A DNA stretch of 5,689 nt, taken from Actinomycetota bacterium (GTDB lineage: Bacteria; Actinomycetota; Acidimicrobiia; Spongiisociales; ZC4RG35). Shown here in pieces: positions 1 through 5,689 of the stretch; the stretch's first letter is position 1; the number at the start of each line of letters is the position of its first letter. The stretch is taken from contig JAPUJM010000032.1 of the NCBI GenBank assembly GCA_027296205.1, forward strand, positions 1-5,689, read 5' to 3'. Both the position numbers and the translations under genes were made by a program. The notes beneath the pieces were generated by a model that was not told the DNA's origin, searched no databases, and worked only from the letters and a program-made list of their open reading frames with translations.

Positions 1-68
1 CCTCTTCGGGCCGCCATCGCCATCATGTGACGTTTGGCGACCCAGGGGGGTGTCATTGCGTATGACAA
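1..68 (-). CDS. Partial leftward reading frame, N-terminus only, unidentified
   Basis: On the minus strand a frame opens at TTG (66-68) and stays open to the window edge, giving about 22 codons. An in-frame ATG follows at 54-56. The visible N-terminus after that ATG reads MTPPWVAKRHMMAMAARR, which is basic and methionine-rich. An AAAGGAG ribosome binding site lies at 75-81, leaving 6 bases before the TTG. This spacing favours TTG over the ATG, which would sit 18 bases away. A -10-like TACAAT (93-98) and a perfect palindrome (99-114) lie just upstream, so the gene is probably repressor-controlled and could itself encode that repressor. Too little is visible to name a family; a PadR-type regulator or a transporter regulated by one are guesses only. 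The frame is short enough to be chance, but the upstream signals fit together. Confidence 0.45.
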   Translation of the reverse strand, partial: MSYAMTPPWVAKRHMMAMAARR

Positions 69-74
69 ATAGGT

Positions 75-81
75 CTCCTTT
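75..81 (-). promoter_or_regulatory. Ribosome binding site of the partial leftward gene
   Basis: The minus strand reads AAAGGAG here, a strong match to the anti-16S complement. Six bases separate it from the TTG codon at 66-68, and this spacing is the main reason for choosing TTG as the start. Confidence 0.5.
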
Positions 82-92
82 CAAGACTTCTA

Positions 93-98
93 ATTGTA
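93..98 (-). promoter_or_regulatory. Candidate -10 element of the leftward promoter
   Basis: The minus strand reads TACAAT, five of six matches to TATAAT. It predicts a transcript start near 86 and a leader of about 18 bases holding the AAAGGAG site. No good -35 hexamer is seen at 16-18 bp. The space where it would be expected is largely filled by the adjacent palindrome, as in promoters that a bound repressor occludes or that an activator assists. Confidence 0.4.
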
Positions 99-114
99 TC
101 ACGATATATCGTGA
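99..114. promoter_or_regulatory. Perfect 16-bp palindrome, probable repressor operator
   Basis: The sequence TCACGATATATCGTGA is identical to its own reverse complement. It directly abuts the TACAAT -10 candidate (93-98) of the leftward frame, so a dimeric regulator bound here would cover the -35/-10 spacer. It lies beyond the stop codon of the Rieske-glutamate synthase gene, so it is not that gene's promoter. Gap-free dyads with an AT core are typical of sites for dimeric winged-helix or TetR-like repressors. The specific family (PadR, TetR, GntR or other) cannot be read from the site. The dyad is seen directly; the operator role is inferred from its position. Confidence 0.55.
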
Positions 115-136
115 CAGGTCGTAAAACCAGGGTGGA

Positions 137-153
137 TCGGGTCTTATTCCCGA
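137..153 (-). terminator. Weak hairpin downstream of the Rieske-glutamate synthase gene
   Basis: TCGGG (137-141) pairs with CCCGA (149-153) across a 7-base loop, 55 bases past the stop codon at 208-210. Reading leftward, a run of four T's appears only about 10 bases after the stem. The stem is just 5 bp and the T-tract is not adjacent, so this is at best a poor intrinsic terminator. Termination may be Rho-dependent or elsewhere. Confidence 0.15.
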
Positions 154-207
154 CACATCGAAGCTCTGCTCGAGGCGGCGATCGGAGACCGGTCTTCTCG
201 TTTGCCC

Positions 208-1815
208 CTAGGTGACTCCGCCGTAGGCAATACCGGTGAGGGCAGCCATCTCCCGGTCGAACGTGGTGAGGTCATCGGTGCAGAACTCATCGAGGCGAGT
301 GTGCCCACATGCCCTCGCCAGCACCGACATCAGCTCCGTACTCGCCATGAAGAAACGGTTGAGTCGCTCGGCGGCTTCCTCCACCGGCAAGCGCGCCCGC
401 AAATCCTCGCGTTGAGTGGCGATTCCGACCGGACAGTTGTTGGTCGCGCAGGCCCGCATGCCCAAACAGCCAATGGCCTGCATCGCAGAGTTGGCGACGG
501 CGACAGCATCGGCGCCGAGAGCCATTGCTTTGGCGAAGTCGGCATGGGTACGCAGACCACCGGTCACCACGAGGGTGACATCACCTCGACCGCGGGCTTC
601 GAGATGTCGTCGGGCTCTCGCCAGGGCAGGGATCGTGGGAACCGAGATGTTGTCTCGAAAAAGCACCGGTGCCGCCCCGGTGCCGCCGCCGCGACCGTCC
701 AAGATGATGTAGTCGACGCCGATCCGGAGGGCGGCGTCGATGTCGTCCTCGATGTGCTGCGCCGACATTTTCACGCCGATCGGGATTCCATCCGCCTTCA
801 GACGCACCTCATCGGCAAACCGGCGAAAATCGTGCTCATTCTCGAAGTCCTCGAACCGACTCGGCGAAATGGCGTCCTCTCCCGGCTCGAGCCCCCTGAC
901 GGCGGCGATCTCCACAGTCACTTTGCGACCGGGAAGGTGGCCGCCGGTGCCCGTCTTGGCACCTTGACCGAGTTTGAAGTGGAATGCCTGGGTTTTGGCG
1001 ACCTTGTCGAAACTGAACCCGAACTTCCCGGAGGCGTATTCGTAGAAGTACCGCGAGTTGGCCTCCTGCTCCTCAGGCAACATCCCTCCCTCCCCGGAAC
1101 AGATCCCGGTGCCCGCCAGCTCGGCGCCCTTCGACAATGCGACCTTGGCCTCGAAGGAGAGGGCGCCGAAGCTCATGTCCGACACAAAGAGCGGAATATC
1201 CAGGACCAGGGGACGGTCCGCGTTAGGCCCGATGACAACCTCGGTGACGACGGGAACATCGTCGAGTTGGGGCAAGCGGGCCAACTGCGCCGTCACAAAC
1301 TGGATGTCTTCCCATCCCGGAAGCTCCTGGAGGGGGACGCCCATCGAACCGACCGGCCCGTGATGCCCGAGATAGTCCAGCCCTTCGGTGCCGAGCCGGC
1401 GGATCAGGGCCTGGTGCGGCTCCTCCGGCGTGCCGTGCGGATCTTGCCAGGCGCCCTGATACGCCGAGCGATCATACGGCTGCGGGTGAGACTTCTCCCA
1501 CATCGAGATCTCATCCTCGTCCACGAAGAGGGAACCGTCCTTGATCCACGACGAGAACTTGTTGAGCTTCTCCTCGTTCGTGTAACTGCTCACCCCGGTC
1601 ATGAACACGTAATCCCACCCGTGGAGACTGCAGATGAGATCGTTCCCTGAGATATGGCCGTCGGCGAGCATGGCGCCCCGGTGCAGACACCGGCCGTACA
1701 GCACCGAGTGGTTCTCATCCCAACGGACGATGACCAGGTCGATGTCGCCGACAAGGGCGCCAACCGGCTTCCGATCCGGGATTTCACTCCATTCGGCGAT
1801 CTTGACGGGCTTCAC
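208..1815 (-). CDS. Rieske [2Fe-2S]-fused glutamate synthase-related FMN protein
   Basis: This 535-residue cytoplasmic redox enzyme has two modules. Residues 1-105 form a Rieske domain with C43-x-H45 and C62-x2-H65 as cluster ligands. Residues about 145-535 match the FMN-binding synthase domain of glutamate synthase: FVSDMSFGALS (210-220), ICSGEGGMLPEEQ (238-250), KLGQGAKTGTGGHLPG (281-296), the flavin/substrate loop LDGRGGGTGAAP (372-383) and VTGGLRTHADFAKA (417-430). The 3Fe-4S cysteines C450, C456 and C461 show the family spacing C-x5-C-x4-C. The glutamine amidotransferase and C-terminal beta-helix domains of full GltB are absent, and no gltD or amidotransferase gene is visible. The Rieske domain probably delivers electrons to the 3Fe-4S/FMN core, as ferredoxin or rubredoxin modules do in relatives. 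True substrates (2-oxoglutarate with ammonia or an amine, or something else) are unknown. The start is GTG, fixed by AGGAGG five bases upstream. Family assignment is firm; function is not. Confidence 0.93.
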   Translation of the reverse strand: MKPVKIAEWSEIPDRKPVGALVGDIDLVIVRWDENHSVLYGRCLHRGAMLADGHISGNDLICSLHGWDYVFMTGVSSYTNEEKLNKFSSWIKDGSLFVDEDEISMWEKSHPQPYDRSAYQGAWQDPHGTPEEPHQALIRRLGTEGLDYLGHHGPVGSMGVPLQELPGWEDIQFVTAQLARLPQLDDVPVVTEVVIGPNADRPLVLDIPLFVSDMSFGALSFEAKVALSKGAELAGTGICSGEGGMLPEEQEANSRYFYEYASGKFGFSFDKVAKTQAFHFKLGQGAKTGTGGHLPGRKVTVEIAAVRGLEPGEDAISPSRFEDFENEHDFRRFADEVRLKADGIPIGVKMSAQHIEDDIDAALRIGVDYIILDGRGGGTGAAPVLFRDNISVPTIPALARARRHLEARGRGDVTLVVTGGLRTHADFAKAMALGADAVAVANSAMQAIGCLGMRACATNNCPVGIATQREDLRARLPVEEAAERLNRFFMASTELMSVLARACGHTRLDEFCTDDLTTFDREMAALTGIAYGGVT

Positions 1816-1820
1816 GACAA

Positions 1821-1826
1821 CCTCCT
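1821..1826 (-). promoter_or_regulatory. Perfect Shine-Dalgarno site for the Rieske-glutamate synthase gene
   Basis: The minus strand reads AGGAGG, a full consensus site, five bases before the GTG at 1813-1815. It settles the choice of a non-ATG start. It is the only strong ribosome binding site among the four complete genes here. Confidence 0.8.
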
Positions 1827-1841
1827 ATCGATGTCGAGACG

Positions 1842-1901
1842 ATTATCCCCCAGGACGGCAGAGAAGTTGTCGATCGTATATGCCCCGGCTCGACCGTTCA
1901 A
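1842..1901 (-). promoter_or_regulatory. Candidate promoter(s) of the Rieske-glutamate synthase gene
   Basis: Two sigma-70-like options are visible on the minus strand. The better balanced one pairs TTGAAC (1896-1901) with TACGAT (1873-1878) over a 17-bp spacer, predicting a start near 1866 and a leader of about 50 bases. The other is a stronger -10, GATAAT (1842-1847), with only a poorly spaced TCGACA (1868-1873) 20 bp upstream. Either would let the gene be transcribed independently of the lipoprotein gene upstream. Confidence 0.4.
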
Positions 1902-1917
1902 AGCCAGAGCCGTTTCT

Positions 1918-1979
1918 CCGAGATCCGGGAACAACGTCTCAGGACTCAATACCGTCACCGGTGCAACGCGGGATCTCGG
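1918..1979 (-). repeat. 9-bp perfect inverted repeat just past the lipoprotein stop
   Basis: CCGAGATCC (1918-1926) is the exact reverse complement of GGATCTCGG (1971-1979), with 44 bases between. The right arm starts two bases after the lipoprotein stop codon (1982-1984). A further 8-bp palindrome, CACCGGTG (1956-1963), lies in the loop, so the transcript could form a branched stem. No T-run follows the distal arm, so it is not a classical intrinsic terminator. It might protect the 3' end, assist Rho-dependent termination, or be chance. Confidence 0.3.
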
Positions 1980-1981
1980 TC

Positions 1982-3040
1982 TCAGGCGTTGGCTGCGTCG
2001 ATCAACCGGTAAGTGACATCCTGGGCAATGCTCATCTCCATGCCAAAGCCGACCAACTCACCCGTCTCGTCGTCGAGCATATTGATGTCCATGACAATGC
2101 TCGTGCTCATCGAGAACTCGGCCTGACGTGCGTAACCCGCCTCAGCGTCGAACCATGTCGTCATGTCGGCGACCGTCTCGTCGATGATGAACAAGAAACG
2201 GAGCCCCTCCGCGATGGCATCGATCTCAGCTGTCTCTTCGTCAGTGGCGCCCTCCGGAATGAAGGCTTGGAAGAACCCGACGAGAAACTCCGCCAGATCG
2301 AACTCGATCATGGAGGTGGTCGACGTGGTCTCGATGACGAGCACCTCATGGCCATCGATGGTGTCTGCGGCTGTCACTTCGCTCTCGATCTGAGTGACGA
2401 TGTGGTCACCGTCCATGAAGACCGGGCTTTCGATGGTCTCGGACCAGCTATCACCCACCGTCACCGGTCGATCGGGAAACGGAGGACCGAGGAACTGCCC
2501 GGGATCCATCCCGGGCGCGGCAAGGTCACCAAACCCGCCGAGGCCGCCCAATGGGTCGCCGAACAGCTCGTCGTCTACGATGACGTTGCCCTGCTCGTCG
2601 ACGACGATGGTCACTTCAATGGGCTCCAGCTCGGCGAAATCGGGAATGTCCGTTTGACCAATTGGCTCGCCGTCGATGATCCCCGTGATCTGAAGGTCGG
2701 TGAAGTCGCCTCTGATCGTGATCTCGTACCTGCCCGGCTGCGGACCCTCCGCAACGGAGTGGGTGAAGGTCGTCGTACCGGTCAGATTGATCGATGCGTC
2801 GCCGGGGATCTCCTCATCGCCCATGGCAGAGGCGTCGCCGGTGGCACTCATCTCGATTTGTTGGTCGATGCCCACCTCGTACTCGAAGGTCGTGCCGGGC
2901 TCGAGGCTGTAGCTGAGTCGAAGGGGGTCGGGTGTGGTCGACTCGACGGCAGTCGTGGTGGACTGGACGGCAGCGTCGGCACCGCAAGCCGCAACACCAA
3001 GGGCCAAAACCGTCAAGATCGAGATATGCCGAATTCGCAT
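1982..3040 (-). CDS. Secreted lipoprotein, DUF6263-like, function unknown
   Basis: A 352-residue exported protein, probably anchored to the outer face of the cytoplasmic membrane. The N-terminus MRIRHISILTVLALGVAAC is a lipoprotein signal: arginines at 2 and 4, a hydrophobic core, and a lipobox V16-A-A-C19. C19 is the only cysteine in the protein. A low-complexity Ser/Thr-rich tether (about 26-38) follows, then an acidic, beta-rich body. Landmarks are a Y-x-L-x-x-G-x-x-F-x-Y opening (44-54), VTIVVDEQGNVI (143-154), a glycine-rich linker (161-183) and FPDRPVTVGDSWSE (188-201). This order recalls DUF6263-type lipoproteins as I remember them; the assignment is tentative. The frame extends to an ATG at 3074-3076, adding 12 residues before the signal. 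I prefer the ATG at 3038-3040 because it starts a compact signal peptide; neither start has a Shine-Dalgarno site. It is divergent from the EamA gene, and no role is evident from context. Confidence 0.85.
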   Translation of the reverse strand: MRIRHISILTVLALGVAACGADAAVQSTTTAVESTTPDPLRLSYSLEPGTTFEYEVGIDQQIEMSATGDASAMGDEEIPGDASINLTGTTTFTHSVAEGPQPGRYEITIRGDFTDLQITGIIDGEPIGQTDIPDFAELEPIEVTIVVDEQGNVIVDDELFGDPLGGLGGFGDLAAPGMDPGQFLGPPFPDRPVTVGDSWSETIESPVFMDGDHIVTQIESEVTAADTIDGHEVLVIETTSTTSMIEFDLAEFLVGFFQAFIPEGATDEETAEIDAIAEGLRFLFIIDETVADMTTWFDAEAGYARQAEFSMSTSIVMDINMLDDETGELVGFGMEMSIAQDVTYRLIDAANA

Positions 3041-3105
3041 TTGCCACGAGAGTATCGGCCTTCCCGCGCTGTCCATTGAGCACAGCCGGTTAGTTTGCCC
3101 ACTTC
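3041..3105. promoter_or_regulatory. Divergent intergenic region with two candidate -10 elements
   Basis: This 65-bp gap must hold the promoters of both the leftward lipoprotein gene and the rightward transporter gene. On the minus strand GATACT (3051-3056) lies 10 bases before the lipoprotein ATG. On the plus strand TAGTTT (3091-3096) lies 9 bases before the transporter ATG. Both fit a loose TAnnnT-like -10 and would give leaders of only a few bases. Neither gene has a Shine-Dalgarno sequence, which suits near-leaderless transcripts. No convincing -35 hexamers are seen. Confidence 0.3.
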
Positions 3106-4014
3106 ATGAATCCCTGGACTCCCCTGGTCGGCGCAACCCTCGGATGGGGAGCCTCTGCCGTTATGACCCGAGCCGTGATTCTGCAGGGAGTCGGCACATT
3201 CACGTTGGTGCCGCTCCGGATGGTGTTCGCCATGGCGGCGCTCGGCCTCGTCATAGTTGTGACAAAGCGATTCGGCACCAGGAGTCCCGCCGCGTGGAGA
3301 CGCGGGCTGGTGCTGGGCACGGTGGGAATGGCCCTCCCGATGCTCCTGATGACCCTCTCCTTCGAAGATCTTCCGGTGAGCGTTGGCGGTCTCCTCATCG
3401 CTCTCATCCCACTCACCACCATCGCCGCCGCTCACTTCATCGTTGACGGTGAGCGAATTCAGGTGAAGTCGCTCCCCGGACTCCTGCTCGCTTTGGTGGG
3501 ATCGGCCGTTCTCGTGGGTGTCGGCGGCGCTTCGGTGGAAGGCGTCGACAATCTCTGGCGCGGCACTCTCTTGGTGACGGCGGGCGTGATCCTGGCGGGC
3601 ATCGGCGGCGCCTACAGTCGGAGATTCGCCCTCGAGGTCCCCAGCGACGATCTGGTCCTACCTCAGTTCACCGTCAACACCGTCGTTCTGTTCGTCGCCG
3701 TGCCCCTCCTTTGGGATATCGACGTCGCTTCGATCGAGGGGACGAGCTGGCTGCTGCTGGCCGGCATCGGAGCCATCGGGACCACATTGGCCTTCACGGC
3801 CTTCTTGATCGCCGCCGGCCTCAACCCGGCCTCTCGACTCGCCCTAACCGGCTACAGCGTGCCCGTGGTGGCGGTCACACTTGCCGTGATCTTCCTCGGC
3901 GAAACACTCTCGCCGGCCATCCTGGGAGGAGCCGTGCTGATCGTCGCCGGCGTCATTCTCGCCGAGCGGTTCACCACCCACGTTCCCGAGCCCGGGATCG
4001 CAACGTCGCGGTAG
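3106..4014 (+). CDS. EamA/DMT-superfamily transporter
   Basis: A 302-residue integral membrane protein of the drug/metabolite transporter superfamily (EamA type), which typically exports or exchanges amino acids and other small metabolites. Ten hydrophobic segments can be placed at about 5-25, 31-53, 66-84, 91-113, 123-141, 151-170, 186-203, 213-237, 246-264 and 270-286, the usual two repeats of five helices. Repeat 1 ends helix 4 with LIALIPLTTIAAAHFIVDGE (97-116). Repeat 2 has the matching SVPVVAVTLAVIFLGE (251-266), the Pro-to-Glu signature of the family. Length is typical and the frame is intact. The ATG at 3106 begins directly at helix 1, as usual, and has no Shine-Dalgarno site. metG follows 28 bp downstream on the same strand, so co-transcription is possible. 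The substrate cannot be deduced, and the neighbours give no strong hint. Confidence 0.92.
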   Translation: MNPWTPLVGATLGWGASAVMTRAVILQGVGTFTLVPLRMVFAMAALGLVIVVTKRFGTRSPAAWRRGLVLGTVGMALPMLLMTLSFEDLPVSVGGLLIALIPLTTIAAAHFIVDGERIQVKSLPGLLLALVGSAVLVGVGGASVEGVDNLWRGTLLVTAGVILAGIGGAYSRRFALEVPSDDLVLPQFTVNTVVLFVAVPLLWDIDVASIEGTSWLLLAGIGAIGTTLAFTAFLIAAGLNPASRLALTGYSVPVVAVTLAVIFLGETLSPAILGGAVLIVAGVILAERFTTHVPEPGIATSR

Positions 4015-4029
4015 CAGCCGATCCCCGAA

Positions 4030-4035
4030 TATGGT
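4030..4035 (+). promoter_or_regulatory. metG: Candidate -10 element for leaderless metG transcription
   Basis: TATGGT fits TAnnnT and ends seven bases before the metG ATG at 4043-4045. Transcription would start at or beside the A of the start codon, giving a leaderless mRNA. There is no Shine-Dalgarno sequence in the 28-bp gap after the transporter stop, which supports this. A hexamer this loose is common by chance. Confidence 0.35.
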
Positions 4036-4042
4036 TCCATGA

Positions 4043-5677
4043 ATGAGTCGTCGAATACTTGTCGCCGTTGCCTGGCCGTATGCCTCCGGCTCGCGACATC
4101 TGGGACACCTCGGCGGCGTCTATCTGCCGGCGGACATTTTTGCGAGATATCACCGTATCGCCGGCAACGACGTTCTGATGGTCTCGGGATCTGATGCCAA
4201 CGGCACCCCGATAACAGTCAAGGCAGACGAGTTGGGGATCACGCCGCGAGAGGTCGTGGACAAGTATCACCCGGAGATCCTCGGCTATTGGAAAACGCTC
4301 GGCATCTCCTTTGACCTGTTCACCACGACCATGACGGAGAATCACCACTCGGTCACTCAGCAGTTCTTCCTCAAGCTGCTCGAGAAGGGTTATTTGACGA
4401 AAGGCACCTCCGAGCAGTTCTACGACCCGGATGCCGAACGCTTCATCCCCGACCGCTACGTCGAAGGGACCTGTCCGCATTGCGGCTACAGCGACGCGCG
4501 AGGAGACCAATGCGAAAACTGCGGTCGCACCCTGGACGCCACGGACCTGATCAACCCGCGGTCGAGGCTCAGTGGAGCCACTCCCGAACTCCGTGAGACC
4601 GAGCACTACTTCTTGCAGCTTCCGGTTTTCGCCGACAGACTTCGAGACTGGATCGAGCCGCAAACCACCTGGCGCAAGCACGTCAAGAACTGGGCCCTCG
4701 GAATGCTCGAAGACATGCCGGAGCGGGCGATCACACGGGACATCGAGTGGGGTGTCGAGGTCCCCGTTGACGACCTGGGCCCAGGGAAGCGGATCTATGT
4801 CTGGTTCGACGCCGTCATCGGCTATCTCTCGGCGGCGATCGAATGGGCTTCGAATACCGACGATCCCGACGCCTGGAAGGCCTGGTGGGAGGATCCCGAC
4901 GCCGAGTCGTATTACTTCGTCGGTAAGGACAACATCCCGTTTCACGCGGTGATCTGGCCGGCGATGCTCATGGGTCACGGCGACCTCAACCTGCCTACCA
5001 ACGTGCCGGCCAACCAATACATAACGTTCAAAGGCGAGAAGGCTTCCGCGTCCAAAGGGGTGGGGAACTCGATCGGTTGGTACGCCGAACGTCTCCAACC
5101 CGACGCTCTCCGCTATGCCATCGCGTCGATCCTTCCGGAGCAGAACGACACCGAACTCAGTGACGACCAGATCGTCCGGCGTGTCAACGAGGAACTGGTG
5201 GCCACCTGGGGCAATCTGGTGAACCGGGTTCTTGCGATGAGTGCGAATAACTTCGATGGCGCCGTGCCGGAGCCTGGTGACTTGACCGAAGCCGATCGGG
5301 TCATTCTCGATCTCGGCCCGGCCACCCTCGACACGGTCTCGGACCACATCGAGAAGGTCGAATTGCGGGCCGGTCTGCGATCGGCCCTGGACGCCGCCGG
5401 CGAGGTCAACGCCTATCTGAACGCGACGGAGCCGTGGAGAGTCTTGAAAGACGATCCTGTCCGGGGAGGGACAATCCTGTGGACGGCGATTCAAACGATT
5501 TCGGCGATCCGGGTCGCGCTGACGCCCTACCTGCCGTTCTCGTCGGAGACGATCGGAGCCCTCCTCGGCCTCGACCCCCGGGTCGGCGAATGGGTGGCGC
5601 CTGCCGTCGCCGGTGGAACCGTCCTGGGCGAAGTCAAGCCGCTCTTCACCAAACTGGACTCGGACGTCTTCGACTGA
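4043..5677 (+). CDS. metG: Methionyl-tRNA synthetase
   Basis: This class I synthetase charges tRNA-Met, including initiator tRNA, with methionine and ATP in the cytoplasm. Of its 544 residues, the Rossmann fold carries the HIGH box as HLGH (19-22) and the SDANGTP loop (50-56). An inserted zinc knuckle follows, C144-x2-C147-x9-C157-x2-C160, spaced as in E. coli MetRS. VWFDAVIGYLSA (253-264) and VGKDNIPFHAVIWPAML (293-309) line the active site. The KMSKS loop is degenerate, KASAS (333-337). The helical anticodon domain has WGNLVNR (389-395), whose N391 and R395 match CAU-reading residues of the E. coli enzyme, and EPW with W465. The protein ends at a conventional catalytic-plus-anticodon length; the C-terminal Trbp111-like dimerisation domain of the longer E. 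coli protein is absent. The start gives the expected N-terminus, RRILVAVAWPYASGSRHLGH. It lies 28 bp after the transporter gene and has no ribosome binding site, so it may be leaderless. Confidence 0.97.
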   Translation: MSRRILVAVAWPYASGSRHLGHLGGVYLPADIFARYHRIAGNDVLMVSGSDANGTPITVKADELGITPREVVDKYHPEILGYWKTLGISFDLFTTTMTENHHSVTQQFFLKLLEKGYLTKGTSEQFYDPDAERFIPDRYVEGTCPHCGYSDARGDQCENCGRTLDATDLINPRSRLSGATPELRETEHYFLQLPVFADRLRDWIEPQTTWRKHVKNWALGMLEDMPERAITRDIEWGVEVPVDDLGPGKRIYVWFDAVIGYLSAAIEWASNTDDPDAWKAWWEDPDAESYYFVGKDNIPFHAVIWPAMLMGHGDLNLPTNVPANQYITFKGEKASASKGVGNSIGWYAERLQPDALRYAIASILPEQNDTELSDDQIVRRVNEELVATWGNLVNRVLAMSANNFDGAVPEPGDLTEADRVILDLGPATLDTVSDHIEKVELRAGLRSALDAAGEVNAYLNATEPWRVLKDDPVRGGTILWTAIQTISAIRVALTPYLPFSSETIGALLGLDPRVGEWVAPAVAGGTVLGEVKPLFTKLDSDVFD

Positions 5678-5689
5678 AACCTGATCCGC

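Noticed and set aside
186..195. The 10-bp palindrome AGACCGGTCT as a second operator or terminator stem
   Set aside because: It has no loop for a hairpin, no T-run and no nearby promoter signals. Palindromes of this length occur by chance in GC-rich DNA.
202..1650. A 482-codon open frame on the plus strand opposite the Rieske-glutamate synthase gene
   Set aside because: The minus strand encodes clear Rieske and glutamate synthase motifs over this whole interval. The plus-strand translation has no recognisable domain and is rich in Arg/His/Gly, as expected of a GC-rich antisense shadow.
1936..1986. Direct repeat GTCTCAGG at 1936-1943 and 1979-1986
   Set aside because: Eight bases, two copies, one overlapping a stop codon, and no third copy or regular spacing; most likely chance.
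3041..3076. A start of the lipoprotein at the upstream ATG (3074-3076)
   Set aside because: It would add 12 residues before a compact signal peptide and has no ribosome binding site. It cannot be fully excluded, but the internal ATG at 3038-3040 gives a standard lipoprotein N-terminus.
1634..3079. A 481-codon plus-strand frame across the lipoprotein gene and the adjoining intergenic region
   Set aside because: It crosses the start of one real gene and all of another in antisense. The lipoprotein signal peptide, lipobox and single cysteine on the minus strand are much stronger coding evidence.
4015..4042. A T-box or SAM-type riboswitch ahead of metG
   Set aside because: Only 28 bp separate the transporter stop from the metG start, far too short for either element, and no hairpin or tRNA-like specifier is present.
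3971..5494. A 507-codon open frame on the minus strand opposite metG
   Set aside because: metG is unmistakable on the plus strand. The antisense frame has no domain and also overlaps the end of the transporter gene.

Overview
The window is GC-rich and gene-dense. It carries four complete protein genes and, at the left edge, a probable fifth that is cut off. It looks like a chromosomal segment of an actinobacterium-like organism. The best clue is the methionyl-tRNA synthetase, whose anticodon-binding helix (ELVATWGNLVNR) and degenerate KMSKS loop resemble actinobacterial versions as I remember them. Three of the four complete genes also lack a Shine-Dalgarno sequence and may be leaderless, which is common in Actinomycetota. 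The lineage is inferred, not proven. No insertion sequence, CRISPR array, tRNA, rRNA, phage gene or integration site was seen.

Left part, leftward transcription. A truncated reading frame runs off the left edge from about position 68. It has a ribosome binding site, a -10-like hexamer and a perfect 16-bp palindrome (99-114) ahead of it, the layout of a promoter controlled by a repressor. To its right, also leftward, is a 535-residue protein (208-1815). It joins an N-terminal Rieske [2Fe-2S] domain to the FMN and 3Fe-4S synthase core of the glutamate synthase family, without the glutamine amidotransferase domain. It has a perfect AGGAGG site and its own probable promoter. Next comes a leftward secreted lipoprotein (1982-3040) resembling the DUF6263-type families of unknown function.

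Right part, rightward transcription. A 65-bp divergent region separates the lipoprotein from an EamA/DMT-type ten-helix transporter (3106-4014). After 28 bp comes metG (4043-5677), a complete E. coli-type methionyl-tRNA synthetase without the C-terminal Trbp111-like extension. These two may be co-transcribed, although metG also has a possible promoter of its own.

The genes do not form an obvious pathway. The window reads as housekeeping DNA (metG) beside accessory metabolic and envelope functions. The most unusual item is the Rieske-glutamate synthase fusion, whose substrate cannot be read from the sequence. The palindromic operator at the left edge is the clearest non-coding signal. I found no convincing new multigene system.
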